A stretch of 64,000 bases of DNA from JALHST01 sp963798435 (GCA_963798435.1 CAWCTF010000006.1:630155-694154), one strand, 5' to 3'. Shown: positions 37,217 to 47,770, numbered from the stretch's first letter. Made by a program: numbers and translations. Notes: a model not told the origin generated them from the sequence alone.

Positions 37217-38248
37217 ATGGTCGAAGTAGGTAAAGCACTCGGTGTTGCCGAAATTCGCGCCGCCCATGAGCGGATTCGGCAGCATATCCATCGCACGCCG
37301 GTGATGACGAGCTCGCGACTCGATGAGGCGAGTGGAGCGTCGTTATTTTTTAAGTGCGAAAACTTTCAGAAGGTAGGCGCGTTTAAGGCGCGCGGCGCGA
37401 CGAACGCGGTGTTTGCTCTCGACGAATCGACCGCGTGTCGCGGCGTTGCGACGCATTCGTCGGGGAATCATGGGGCGGCGGTGGCGCTTGCGGCGAAATT
37501 GCGCGGCATCCCGGCGTACATCGTGATGCCGTCGAACTCAGCGAAGGTAAAGGTGCGTGCGGTTGAGGGGTACGGCGCGCATGTCGTTCTTTGCGAACCC
37601 ACAGACAAGGCGCGCGAAGCGAAATGCACAGAGGTGATCGCGACAACCGGCGCGACGATGATTCACTCCTTTGAAAACGAAAATGTCATCGCGGGGCAGG
37701 GGACCGCGACGGTGGAATTCCTCGAAGAGGTCCCCGATCTTGACCTGGTGATGTGTCCGGTTGGCGGGGGCGGGCTGCTCTCCGGCACGGCGATTGCGGC
37801 GAAATCGATTCGGCCAAAAATCAAAGTGATCGCAATCGAGCCTGAAAATGCTGATGACGCGGCGCAATCGTTTTGTGCAGGGCGACGGATCGTGACTGAA
37901 AAGAAATTCACGATCGCCGATGGTCTCCGCACGAATATTGGCGAACCAAATTTTGCCATCGTTCGACTGTATGTGGATGATGTCGTGACCGTGAGTGAGG
38001 AGGCGATCGTTTCTGCGATGCGCACAATTTGGGAGACGATGAAGATCGTCATCGAGCCATCAGCAGCGGTTCCGTATGCTGCGATTCAGGAAGGCAAGAT
38101 CGATGTCGTTGGCAAGCGCGTCGGCATCATTCTGACCGGCGGCAACGTCGATCTGGATACTTTGCCGTGGAAACTGTACCTGGGATCGCAGGCTGATCCC
38201 AGCTTCCGGCGTCAACGATGCCGGCTACAACGGCTCGATCTCAAATAG
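37217..38248 (+). CDS. PLP-dependent threonine/serine dehydratase or racemase-like enzyme
   Basis: The 343-aa fold-type II PLP enzyme has VGAFKARGA containing the PLP lysine, the SSGNHG phosphate loop, VGGGGLLSG glycine loop, and ILTGGNVDLDTLPW near the end. Short threonine dehydratases and serine racemases share this layout, and it lacks the carboxyl regulatory ACT domain. The expected end is just after DTLPW. The last 20 residues come from a copy of the family B repeat and are not typical, so an indel or repeat insertion changed the tail. Cytoplasmic amino-acid metabolism. Confidence 0.85.
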   Translation: MVEVGKALGVAEIRAAHERIRQHIHRTPVMTSSRLDEASGASLFFKCENFQKVGAFKARGATNAVFALDESTACRGVATHSSGNHGAAVALAAKLRGIPAYIVMPSNSAKVKVRAVEGYGAHVVLCEPTDKAREAKCTEVIATTGATMIHSFENENVIAGQGTATVEFLEEVPDLDLVMCPVGGGGLLSGTAIAAKSIRPKIKVIAIEPENADDAAQSFCAGRRIVTEKKFTIADGLRTNIGEPNFAIVRLYVDDVVTVSEEAIVSAMRTIWETMKIVIEPSAAVPYAAIQEGKIDVVGKRVGIILTGGNVDLDTLPWKLYLGSQADPSFRRQRCRLQRLDLK

Positions 38249-38301
38249 ATCGACGATTCATCCTGAGCGCGAGTAATAAAAAGGAAGCGGGCAACTGAAT
38301 C

Positions 38302-39078
38302 ATGGAATCGTATTCTACTCTTTTTCGTGGCCACTGTTCTGGGCGGGACGATTAATGCATTGGCCGGTGGCGGTGGACTGATCACGTTCCCATTGCTAAT
38401 GCTGGTCGTAACGCCGGTGACTGCCGATGCCACAAGCGCGGTCGCCCTCTTTTTTGCGTATCCCACAGCTGTGTGGCGCACCCGAGGTCAGTTGTCCGGT
38501 GTCCTGGGTAGGGGATGGTTATGGCTGCTTCTGGTTCCAAGTGTGCTTGGGGGTTTAATCGGAGCTGTGCTGCTAAGTCGCACGGGCAATCGCAACTTTA
38601 TTCAGTTGGTACCGTGGTTGGTTTTAGTCGCTACTGTTATCATTGTGCTACGGCCGATGCTGGTTCAACGCGATGAAAGCGGTAGCGTGCACCCGGACAT
38701 CAGACTGGCGTTGTGGCCTGTTGCGATTTTGGGCGTTTTTATGGTGGCGTTATACGGCGGCTACTTCGGCGCCGGGATTGGCATCCTCATGATCGGCGCG
38801 CTGAGCTTTATCTCGCGGGGCGATATCCGGCATGTTGTCGCGCTCAAGAACTTTCTCAATCTTTGCATGCGAGGAGTGGCGGTGTTGGTGCTCGCGCTCG
38901 AAGGTAATGTAAACTGGAAATACGGAGTGCCGATGGCGATCGGTGGTCTCGTTGGCGGCTACGTTGGGGGGATGGTGTCGCATCGCGCGAAATCGTGACT
39001 CTTATTCGCTCTATAGTTATCGCGATCGGGTTTGCCGCGTCGGCGTATTATTTCTGGAAGCTGTACAGGCCTGACTGA
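38302..39078 (+). CDS. TauE/SafE-family membrane transporter (frameshifted ends)
   Basis: The intact centre (38327-38998) holds the first repeat ATVLGGTINALAGGGGLITF and the second ALYGGYFGAGIGILMIGALS, the paired signature of TauE/SafE sulfite/sulfoacetate exporters, with about eight membrane helices. A start at ATG 38302 needs one shift near 38315, and the last helix (SIVIAIGFAASAYYFWKLY) continues after a shift near 38997 to a TGA at 39076. Total about 258 aa. The transported anion is not known. Confidence 0.82.
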
Positions 39079-39198
39079 TACCGCACATAGGGGGCGAGTA
39101 GGCAGGCGGCAGAAATCAGAGGCCGGTACGTCGAGAGCGGTCCGGAAGTCGGAGCAGTGCTCTAGAGCGAAGCTTCCGTAATGACATAGACACAGCTT

Positions 39199-41604
39199 TT
39201 AAACGTCAGTCACAGCCCAGAACCTGCGGAAAGCGCTTGGCCAGCTGCGATCGGTGACGCTGTTCCGTGCGGATCTGCTCATCTGCTCTCGCAGTGCGGA
39301 ATTGGTCACCAAAACTCGAATCGCGCGCGCGAAGTCTTCGACGTCATGCGACTTGGTGATCAGACCGTTGCCGTTCTCTTCTACTAATTCCTTCGGACCC
39401 CCGGAATCTGAAACGACAACAGGCAGGCCGGACGCCTGCGCTTCAAGAATAACGTTCCCAAACGTGTCCGTCGTGCTGGGAAAGACAAAAATATCCGCTG
39501 AGGCGTACGCCTGGCGAGTTCCTGTGCCCTTGAGATAGCCGGTGAAATGCGCTTCAGGCAAAGATTTCGCGAACGCTTCGGAATAGGGGCCGTGCCCGAC
39601 AACGAACAGTTGAACGGGTAATCCTTCTTTCCGCAGACGACGATAAGCGGCGGCCAGAAGGTCGAGATCTTTCTCCCGTGAAATGCGGCCCACATAGAGC
39701 AAACGAACCTCGCCGTTACACGGGCCGAATCTTTCGAAGAAGGCCGAATCGCGCCGGGCAGGATGAAACAGATCGGTGTCGAGGCCGCGCGGCAAAATTT
39801 TCAGTTTCGTCGAATCCAAACCGCGTTTGATCCAGCTTTGCCGGTACTCTTCCGAATTAACGAAAACCGTGTCGAGTTGGCCATAAAACCAATGCATGTA
39901 ACCCCAGGCCACGCTTTCAAGGAAGCTGTCCTCGGTCAGGATACCAATGTATTGCGGGAAATCGGTGTGATAAATGCCGCTGGTTTGCAGGTTGAGCATT
40001 TTGGCGGCGAGCAATGCCGTCAATCCAACCGGGCCCGGCGTGCTGATGATGATTTCAGTGAATTTTTCTCGCTGAATGTAGTTCAGCATCTGGAGGATCG
40101 GCGGGAAACTGAGTTTTTGCAGTTCGTATTCCGGCAACTCGAATTCACCAATAGGCGGGAAGTTTTTGATTGGAATATTGGAAAGATGCAGGTCGCTCCG
40201 CGAAGCGACGACAACAAGTTCTTTTCCTGCGGCGGCTCCGCGGCGGTCATTTTGCGAATCGTCGTAGCGACACCGTTGACGTCTTCCAGCGTGTCGGTGA
40301 ACCATGCGCGCTTACGATTTTGCAGGGCAATCGGAACTTCGCCCGTCAATTCCTTAAAGATTGTCGCGCAGCCACTTGCGCGAGGGCGCCTGACTGTGAA
40401 AGCCGTAGATGTAAGGCGTCAGGATCACCAGGATCGGTGCAATGGCGCTGAGAGCCTGCATGCTCTCGACCATGTTTCCGCTGCTGAGTTCCTGAACGAA
40501 TTTGTTGAAAAAGCGAAACGCGAGTTGCTCGGCGACCATGTTCGCCATCAGAAATGTCCGCTGCTCCGGTTCGCTCGACTTTGTCCAACTGGGCAGCCAG
40601 TTTTGCCTTTACCTCCGGCCGCGCAAAAGAACCGGAAAGTTCTTTCCATAGCGATACATTGGCCGGCTTGGCGAATTCGAAGATTTTTCCCGACAAAACA
40701 CCTTGCACGAGAAAGTCCGTTTTCTCCTTCAGCGTAAACTCCGTCGGGTCCCGGCCCTCCATAAAGCGCGAAAACATTTGCTCCACCAGCGCCCCGCCGG
40801 TCCGAGCTTTTCCGTAAACCGGTCCTGAATGAAACAGGGAAGCGTGTTGTAAAAACCGTGTGAAAGCATTAGCGGCGTCCCGCCCTGACCGTGCACGCGC
40901 TGCAGCGCCGTTCGCGAACGAAATCGAGAAATTCTGCCGCGAATCTGCCGCAGCAGGAGTTTCCGTAAACGCGGAGGCGAGGAAATTGCCCGCCATGATC
41001 GTCGGAGCCGGCCGTACGAGGATTTTTTTCCACGGTTCGGGATGCGTCGGACAAGATCGTGACGATTGGCCAGCGCTTCGATTTTTTCCGGCGTCAGTTG
41101 GTCGAAAAGCGTCTGGGCCAGGTCGCTCAGAAGCGCGTCCCGCAGACCGTTGAAGCCCTCGAAATGTTTGAACAGAAGAATGAGCCGTTCGAGATGCGAT
41201 GCCTCGAGTTTGCCGTTAATGCTGTATAAGCGGATGGGCCACCGCATGCGCGATTCGAGCGCCTTGAAGATATCGCTGCAGATCGAAGATGTTGTCGCGA
41301 ACGCTTGGATATCGCGGTGCTGCGGTTCTGAAATTCCCCAGGCCAAAACTGAGCTTGCACGGTCCTGAGGAAAATACGTGGTAATCTGTTCGCTCAGGAA
41401 AGCGCTCGGCAGGTCGTGCGATTCCAGGCAGCCATCGACCGTGTCATGATCGGTGATGGTGACGAAGTCCATGCCGCGGCTTTCAATTCGCGATGCAGAT
41501 CGCTGGGGCTCGGAGTAGCTGTCGGGAAAATCGAATCGCCGAAAAAGCCATTCTTCCGAGCGCGCGCTGTGACGCGAGTGAATATGTAAATCGCACCTGC
41601 TCAC
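39199..41604 (-). CDS. PHP-domain / GT4 glycosyltransferase fusion, frameshifted
   Basis: The GTG start gives VSRCDLHIHSRHSARSEEWL, a PHP metal site (DLHIHS), followed by FVTITDHDTVDGC and a damaged GGSDDH-like motif. A helical middle region (LERLILLFKHFEGFNGLRDA, MLSHGFYNTL, KTDFLVQGVLSGKIFEFAKP) links to a GT4 transferase (IISTPGPVGLTALLAAKMLN, YHTDFPQYIGILTED, LLYVGRISREKDLDLLA, FVFPSTTDTFGNVILEAQAS). About 800 aa when six or more frames are joined. The GT4 part is intact (39199-40200). The PHP part probably is a hydrolase on a phosphate ester. The GTGA start overlaps the stop of the upstream deacetylase-like gene, so the two work together. Confidence 0.78.
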
Positions 41605-42410
41605 GCTACGTTCCCTGATCGTTGTTCCGCGATCCAATCCTGATAGGTGGTAGCGGTCCGCACAGTTTTTGTCGCCGCGATAAAGCCGAGTATCTGTCTC
41701 CAAATAGCGGGCTGATAATAGTCAGGCGGATGAATGCTGATGCGCAAGAGCGGTTTGGGTTTGAGCAAACGGAATAGGTACATCGTTCCAACTGCGACTG
41801 AGCGCGCGACGCCAACTGTTGTGAACACTGTAAACGACGGCTCTCGCAGGAAATATATTTCCAGAGCGGAGATCGCATACGCTGCGCAAACGTGTCGTAT
41901 ATTCCATGTGTGCGTCGCATATCGCGCGCTCTGCTTCATCTCCGAGCAGCCACGCCGGAGCAACAAATCCGCGAGGCTCGAGTCCGTGCGCACGAAACTC
42001 ATCGCGTGCGTTGCGATGCGTCGCAGATGCTTCTTCATAAGGCAAATCGTAAAACTCGCCCTCGTTTCGCGTATAGAATCTCGTCATGAATTTGTCCCGA
42101 AAGTTTCTTTCGCCCGGGGCGGACGTTCGTGGAAATAGCCGTGGATGACGATTTCGTGTCCGTCAGCTTCCAAGCCGCGCAGCCAGCTTACAAACTGCGC
42201 GTGCTTCGCGAACAGGCCTTCGTGATGATAATCCGGCACCACAAGAAGGGAACAAACGCGGACGCCGTGCAGGCGTAATTCTGAAACTATTGTGCTCGCG
42301 ATCTGCTGAGTACAAGGAGCTACATCGTGCAGGGACACGACGATTGAATCCGTCGCAGCGCCCGCGGTCGCTACAAGCGGAAGAAACTCGGTTGCTGCAA
42401 TCGTGCTCAT
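41601..42410 (-). CDS. DUF2334 polysaccharide-deacetylase-like protein, frameshifted
   Basis: From an ATG near 42410 (MSTIAATEFLPL), the text shows SIVVSLHDVAPCTQQIASTI (the HDVAP metal motif of DUF2334), then DGHEIVIHGYFHERP, FVAPAWLLG and LLRISIHPPDYYQPAIW. Shifts near 42090, 41900 and 41790 split it. About 268 aa in total. The NodB-like fold suggests removal of acyl groups from a glycan or glycolipid. It is translationally coupled to the PHP-GT4 fusion, so both probably build the same envelope glycan or glycolipid. Confidence 0.75.
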
Positions 42411-42569
42411 TTCTGAAATTTTCGGTCTCGAAGCACTTTTGAACAAGCAAAACGTGAAAAACCGTAGTCCTTCCCACGCTGTTTGTGTTGCCGGATACTA
42501 ATCGCGTGAGGGCTGTTCTCGAGTTGGCAATGGTTGACCACGCATGCGCCTGTTGATCCGGAGGAGCTC

Positions 42570-42980
42570 CTAACGTGCGCCCATGCTGGTAATTTCGCGA
42601 AACTCCGCTTCGCTCAGAGGCATCACCGAAAGACGCGATTGCCGAACTAACGGAATTCCTTTCAGCCGTGAATTGCCCTTGATCTCGCGAAGTGTGACCG
42701 GCCGGTGCAGCGGGTTAGCCGCCGCAAGATCCACCGTGGACCAGTCGCCTTCTTTTGCAGTCGGATCTGGATAGGCGGTCCGCGTCACTTTAGCGATTCC
42801 GATTACAGCCTTTTCCTCGCCACTATGGTAGAAAAGGACTTCGTCGCCCTTTTGCATTTTCCGAAGATTATTTCGCGCAGCAAAATTACGGACGCCGGTC
42901 CAGCTGGTTTCCCCGTCGGCGACAAAATCGGACCACGAATAGGAAGATGGCTCCTGTTTCACGAGCCAGAAGTTCTTCAT
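42570..42980 (-). CDS. EVE domain protein
   Basis: The 136-aa single-domain protein begins MKNFWLVKQEPSSYSWSDFV, with WTGVRNFAARNNLR and GDEVLFYHSGEEKAVIGIAK: the EVE/PUA-like fold, typical for the short family. EVE domains bind modified bases in DNA or RNA (family knowledge). It is divergent from tmk with a 56-bp gap. The frame is intact. Confidence 0.93.
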   Translation of the reverse strand: MKNFWLVKQEPSSYSWSDFVADGETSWTGVRNFAARNNLRKMQKGDEVLFYHSGEEKAVIGIAKVTRTAYPDPTAKEGDWSTVDLAAANPLHRPVTLREIKGNSRLKGIPLVRQSRLSVMPLSEAEFREITSMGAR

Positions 42981-43036
42981 GCGTTAACGTAGCTCCTTAT
43001 TCGACAATTGCGTCTGGTTGTTTCACAATCGAGCAA

Positions 43037-43690
43037 ATGTCACGACTGCCGTTCATCACGTTCGAAGGATCGGAAGCATGCGGGAAAACGACGCAGGTGC
43101 AACGACTCGCGGCGAGACTGGACCGGCTACATGTACCCCACCTGATAACCCGCGAACCGGGCGGCACGCCGATCGGGGAAACTATTCGTGACCTTCTGCA
43201 ATTTGCACCGCATAACTCAAACATGACGCCGGAGACCGAGCTGCTTCTTTTTGAGGCAAGTCGCAGCCAGCTCGTGCGCGAGGTAATCAAGCCGGCGCTT
43301 GAGCGTGACATGTGCGTGATCGCGGATCGCTTCTTCGATTCCACGACCGTTTATCAAGGAGCGGCGCGCAGGTTGGGTCGCGAGACGATCGAGCGCTTCA
43401 ATGCGTTTGCCGTCGGTGATTGCATTCCGGACGTGACAATCGTTCTCGATGTCGACGCTTCGACGGCAGAGTTGCGGATGCAGCACGAACCGCGCAAAGC
43501 GGATCGGATGGAGCAACAGCCCGCCGAATTTTATGAGCGGGTTCGCGAAGGATATCGCGAACTGGCTGCGCGTGATTCGAAGCGCATTGTCCTGATCGAT
43601 GGAGCGCAGGACCCTGACGGCATCGAAGAGAAAATTTGGCAAACGCTTTGTTCCCGTTTTCCCGCGCTAAACAAAACACCGAACACTTGA
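43037..43690 (+). CDS. tmk: Thymidylate kinase
   Basis: The start MSRLPFITFEGSEACGKTTQ places the P-loop at residues 10-18. The DR-x motif (ADRFFDSTTVYQGAAR) and TREPGGTPIGE are present. 217 aa, normal length. An in-frame ATG 30 codons earlier is unlikely. It phosphorylates dTMP to dTDP. The next gene, holB, starts 1 bp after the stop, the common tmk-holB pairing. Confidence 0.95.
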   Translation: MSRLPFITFEGSEACGKTTQVQRLAARLDRLHVPHLITREPGGTPIGETIRDLLQFAPHNSNMTPETELLLFEASRSQLVREVIKPALERDMCVIADRFFDSTTVYQGAARRLGRETIERFNAFAVGDCIPDVTIVLDVDASTAELRMQHEPRKADRMEQQPAEFYERVREGYRELAARDSKRIVLIDGAQDPDGIEEKIWQTLCSRFPALNKTPNT

Positions 43691-43691
43691 A

Positions 43692-44663
43692 ATGGCTTTT
43701 TCCCGCTCCGCAGCGTTCGGGCATCTGAAACGCGCTCACGAACAGAACCGTATTGCGCACGCTTATTTGATTACCGGACCACCGGGCAGCGGCAAGGAAG
43801 TGCTGGCAGCGGAGCTGGCCAGTCTCGTAAATGGAACACCGGCCAAAGATGTTTTCTCAGCCAGGGCCCGCGAAATTTTCATTGCCCGACCCGAATCAAA
43901 ATCGCGACGTATCGTGACCGCGCAGATCCGGGCGCTGGAGCATGCGCTGCAGATGCGAGCAGTAAACGGCCGGCTCAAAGTAGCGATTATTTCCGATGCC
44001 GACCGGCTTCAAAACGAGGCGGCAAATGCCTTCCTCAAGACGCTGGAGGAACCGCCAAAAGATTCTCTCCTCCTTCTATTGAGCGCCCTGCCCGAGGCTC
44101 TGCCGGAAACAATTCTCTCCCGGTGCATCGGCATTCCTCTCGCACCGGACGGCAAGGTCCAGAGTAAAGCGGAAGAAGAAAACCTGGTAAAATTGCTGCA
44201 GCAAACAGCCGGCCACGCGACCTGGAATGTTCAATTCGCCTATCGACTCGGTCAGGAATTTCAACATCTGCTTCGAAGCGTCCGCGAGGAAGTAAAACAA
44301 GAGACTGAGGAGGCGTTGAAACAGGAGCAGACGCGTTATAAGGATGCAACCGATGGGGCCTGGCTGGAAGAACGTGAGGACTACTACAAGGCGCTCACGG
44401 AAAGCCTTTACCTGCAACGGCGCGCCGGGCTGGTCGAAACGTTGTTTGCCTGGTGGAGCGACGTTCTTCGGGCGAGCAACGGCGTGGGACAACGCGATAT
44501 TCCAGCTGCAAAACAAGAAACTGCGGCGCTTGCACGGCGCTTCGGCAGTGTCGAAGTCTTAAGGCGCATTCGTTCGCTTGAGGAATTGCGGGATCATCTC
44601 GGTCGAAATGTCCACGAAGGCCTTGCGATTGAAGTCGCGTTTCTGACAATCTTTACCTCCTGA
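43692..44663 (+). CDS. holB: DNA polymerase III delta' subunit
   Basis: The 323-aa AAA+ protein has a P-loop GPPGSGKE (residues 29-36), the DADRLQNEAANAFLKTLEEP Walker B/sensor region and ILSRC. The zinc-binding cysteines of typical delta' seem missing between the P-loop and Walker B, as in some phyla. It is part of the clamp loader. It is paired with tmk, with a 1-bp gap. The frame is intact. Confidence 0.92.
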   Translation: MAFSRSAAFGHLKRAHEQNRIAHAYLITGPPGSGKEVLAAELASLVNGTPAKDVFSARAREIFIARPESKSRRIVTAQIRALEHALQMRAVNGRLKVAIISDADRLQNEAANAFLKTLEEPPKDSLLLLLSALPEALPETILSRCIGIPLAPDGKVQSKAEEENLVKLLQQTAGHATWNVQFAYRLGQEFQHLLRSVREEVKQETEEALKQEQTRYKDATDGAWLEEREDYYKALTESLYLQRRAGLVETLFAWWSDVLRASNGVGQRDIPAAKQETAALARRFGSVEVLRRIRSLEELRDHLGRNVHEGLAIEVAFLTIFTS

Positions 44664-44760
44664 TGGGGAGGTGCGGCGCGTCTATTCAGGAGGGGTTTCT
44701 GAGTAGCTTCAGCGGACTCAGGTTGACAAAACCCCACGCGAATCTATCCAGTACCCCCGT

Positions 44761-45423
44761 ATGCGACATGTTTACCGATTATTTTTGCTATGTGCCGCCC
44801 CTTCGGTTCTCCTGCTTACCGGTTGTGCAACAGGAGGGCATGTAAGCGCCAGCGGCCCCTACCACGTGACTGCGTATAAGCCGAACGACCCGTCCAGAGT
44901 GCGCGTTCTGGTTTCGCTCTCCGCCGAGAACGTTTATGTGATGGAAGGCGACCGTTGCCTGATGGCGGCGGCGTGTTCGGTTGGCATCCCAGGCAAGCCG
45001 ACGCCAAAGCGGCAATTTCAAGATTTACTCCAAACAGGAGCACAAACGTTCGGGCTCGTACGGATTTAGCGTCCAGGGCGATCGGTTGTTCCTTCCACCG
45101 GCGGCGGGCCGGGCCGTTACGTCGGTTATCCGATGGGATACTGGTGTGAATTCGCGCCTGCTTACGGGTTTCACCAGGGATTTGTTCATCCGTACACCGC
45201 GCACGCATGGCTGTATTCGGCTGAAAGGCGAAGCGGCGGCCTAAATTTTTCGCGCTGGTGAGAATCGGAACGCCCGGTAAACATCGCCACGACTCAGCCG
45301 GAAGACGCCACGATCGGACCGAAAGTGCAGCGGGTGGACGATTCCAAAACGCCGGATCCCGATCCCCGATTAATGATCACCGACGCCGCGTTCCAAGAAC
45401 CGAGTGGCCCGTTGTTGGAATAG
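44761..45423 (+). CDS. L,D-transpeptidase lipoprotein, frameshifted
   Basis: The lipoprotein signal MRHVYRLFLLCAAPSVLLLT ends at GC (C22). The first frame includes RVRVLVSLSAENVYVMEGD. The catalytic region lies in the next frame (FIRTPRTHGCIRLKGEAA), carrying the HGCIR cysteine motif of YkuD domains. The tail needs further shifts near 45240 and 45290 and ends at a TAG at 45421. About 220 aa overall. It cross-links peptidoglycan stems or anchors proteins. It lies downstream of holB with a 100-bp gap. Confidence 0.82.
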
Positions 45424-45455
45424 CGCGGCCGCTGCGCGTTGCCGCAACTGCTGCA

Positions 45456-45556
45456 GTGTGTCATGTTGAGCGAAGCGAAACATCTCTGGCTATCGCTTTG
45501 GGCTGCTCGCCACAATTGATCCGAGGTTGTTCGCTTCGCTCGGAATGGCAACCACG
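45456..45556. repeat. Dispersed inverted repeat, family A
   Basis: Left arm TGTCATGTTGAGCGAAGCGA and right arm TTCGCTTCGCTCGGAATGGC form an imperfect palindrome between the transpeptidase gene and ispH. Confidence 0.65.
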
Positions 45557-45558
45557 AT

Positions 45559-46787
45559 ATGAGCACAAACCTGATTTCCAGCGGCACGACTGCCCGCGAG
45601 AAAGTGAACCTGCGCACGCCGGACGTGATGGCCGCGGTCCAGCAGCAGGTCGAGTCGCATTACCGCAGCGATATTGTCGAAAAAATCCGGCGGGCCGGCG
45701 GGATCATTTCCGATTGGCGACACGACGGTGCGGTTGGCAAAGCAATTTGGCTTTTGTTACGGGGTCGAGCGCGCCATCGATCTCGCTTATGCGGCGCGCA
45801 AGGTTTTCAAGGATCGCCGGCTGTTTATCGTCGGCGAGATCATTCACAACCCGAGGTGAATCGAGCAGATTGCCTCGTTAGGCATCAAGAACCTGACCGG
45901 GCAAAAACAAGCAGGCGGACATATCCGATCTCGGCCGGACGACGTGGTGATCGTGCCGGCGTTCGGAACGGAGTTGTCGCATCTAGCAACAGATCAAGGA
46001 GCGCGGCTGCCAGATTGTGGATACGACCTGCGGGGACGTGATGAGCGTGTGGAAACGGGTGCGCAAATACGCCAGCGAATCGGCTACCTCGATCATTCAC
46101 GGCAAAGCGGAGCACGAAGAGACCAAAGCGACCAGCTCCCGCGCCCTCGGCGACGGCAGGGACATTACCTCGTCGTCCTCACTCTCGCGGACACCGATTA
46201 CGTTTGCGATTACATCCGCCACGGCGGCGATAAGCAGGCGTTTCTGGAAAAGTTCCGCGGCGCGTATTCACCGGGGTTCGATCCGGACGTGCATTTGCAA
46301 ACGGTTGGAGTGGCCAATCAAACCACGATGCTGCGCGGCGAGACCGAGGAAGTGCAGCGACGAATCCGGCAGGCCATCATCGACCGCGACGGGCCCGAGA
46401 TTGGCGCAGAAAAACTTCCGCTTTTTCGATACGATCTGCGGCGCCACTCAGGAGCGGCAGGATGCGCTGCGCGAATTGCTGGACGTCCCGATGGACTTGC
46501 TGCTGGTGGTCGGCGGTTACAACAGCTCGAACACCTCGCATCTGGCCGAAATGGGCGAAGAGAAATTGCCGACCTATTTCGTTCTCAACGCCTCTCGGCT
46601 TGTGTCGGCAACCGAGATCAAGCATTACAATCTGCACGAGAAACGCGAAGTCGTTTCGCACTTCTGGTTGCCGCCCGGGCCGGTGGTTATTGGAATTACC
46701 GCGGGGGCGTCTTGCCCAAACAATCTGATCGAAGAAACGCTGATCCGGCTCTTTGAATTGCGCGGCATCCCGCGCCGGCGAGCTTGA
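45559..46787 (+). CDS. ispH: 4-hydroxy-3-methylbut-2-enyl diphosphate reductase, long form, frameshifted
   Basis: Joining about seven frames gives about 405 aa. The iron-sulfur cysteines are present: KQFGFCYGVERA, DTTCGDVMSVWKRV and GASCPNNLIEET. Other family text includes IIHGKAEHEETKATSS, HYLVVLTLADTDYVCDYI, GYNSSNTSHLAEMGEEKLPT and SHFWLPPGPVVIGI. The long form with DTTCGDVMSVWKRV is the cyanobacterial/plant-like class, not the 310-aa enterobacterial one. It is the last step of the MEP isoprenoid pathway and normally essential, so the many shifts are best read as sequencing errors. Confidence 0.85.
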
Positions 46788-46927
46788 GCGGGCGGCTTGA
46801 GCGCAAAGTTGCGGTAGCGTGCGCTGTCCTCCCGGAGAGGAGCAATCGCACAACCGGGTGCCACAGCGGACGTTAGAACGGCTGGATTACCCACGCATTT
46901 GGTAGTAGCGATACGAAATAGAGTTGT

Positions 46928-47770
46928 ATGGCACGCGCGATCTGGAAAGGCAGTATCAGCTTCGGATTGGTCAACATACCGATCGCGCTCTACACAGCGA
47001 CTCGACGGGAAGAATTGAAGTTTCGTCTGCTGCGCAAGAGCGATCTAAGCCCGGTGAATTACAAACGGGTTGCCGAAAAGGATGGCAAGGAAGTGTCCTG
47101 GGACCAGATCGTGAAAGGCTACGAATATGAGAAGGGGAGATACGTCGTGCTCAAGGACGAAGATTTTCAGCGTGTCGATCTCGAGGCTACTCAGACCGTG
47201 GACATCCAGGATTTCGTCGATCAGGAAGAGATCGACCCGATATTTTTTTACAAGCCGTACTATCTGGAGCCACAGAAGGGCGGCGACAAAGCTTATGCGC
47301 TTTTGCGTGACGCGCTGAAGGATACGAACAAGGTCGGCATCGCCAAAGTGGTCATCAAAACGCGTCAATATCTCGGGGGAGTTAAAGCGGCGGACGGCGC
47401 ACTCGTTCTTGAATTGATGCATTTCGCCGACGAGTTGGCCGATCCGGAGAAGCTCCATGTCCCGAAGAAAATGGAAGTCGGCAAACGCGAAATGAACATG
47501 GCGAGGTCACTCATCGATTCGATGACCTCGAAATGGGAACCCGAGAAGTACAAGGACGATTATCGCGAAGCGCTCATGGAAGTGATCGAGGAGAAAGTCG
47601 AAGCCGGCGGCAAGGAAATCGAAGAGAAACCACGAAAAGCGCCCAAGCCAACCAAGGTGATTGATCTGGTCTCTGTTCTGCAAAAAAGTCTCGAACAAAC
47701 TGGCGCGAAGCAGAAGGTGAGAGGTAAATCTCGCGCAACAAAGGCGCCTCCTGCGAGAAAAGCAGCATAA
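46928..47770 (+). CDS. ku: Ku protein, non-homologous end joining
   Basis: The 280-aa protein begins MARAIWKGSISFGLVNIPIA, with ELKFRLLRK, VKGYEYEKGRYVVL, IDPIFFYKPYYLEP, YALLRDALKD and ELMHFADEL, the full bacterial Ku core (about 1-255). A basic tail rich in Lys, Arg and Ala follows. The homodimer rings DNA ends and recruits LigD. No ligD lies in the window. The frame is intact. Confidence 0.95.
   Translation: MARAIWKGSISFGLVNIPIALYTATRREELKFRLLRKSDLSPVNYKRVAEKDGKEVSWDQIVKGYEYEKGRYVVLKDEDFQRVDLEATQTVDIQDFVDQEEIDPIFFYKPYYLEPQKGGDKAYALLRDALKDTNKVGIAKVVIKTRQYLGGVKAADGALVLELMHFADELADPEKLHVPKKMEVGKREMNMARSLIDSMTSKWEPEKYKDDYREALMEVIEEKVEAGGKEIEEKPRKAPKPTKVIDLVSVLQKSLEQTGAKQKVRGKSRATKAPPARKAA

Noticed and set aside
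37030..37233. 67-aa ORF with one hydrophobic stretch upstream of the dehydratase
   Set aside because: The start lies inside a dispersed repeat and the end overlaps the next gene. The WKFIKEQLLWWC part could be a real small membrane peptide, but support is too weak.
39763..40737. 324-aa plus-strand ORF
   Set aside because: It lies wholly antisense to the GT4 domain, which has clear motifs. High-GC codon use creates long shadow frames.
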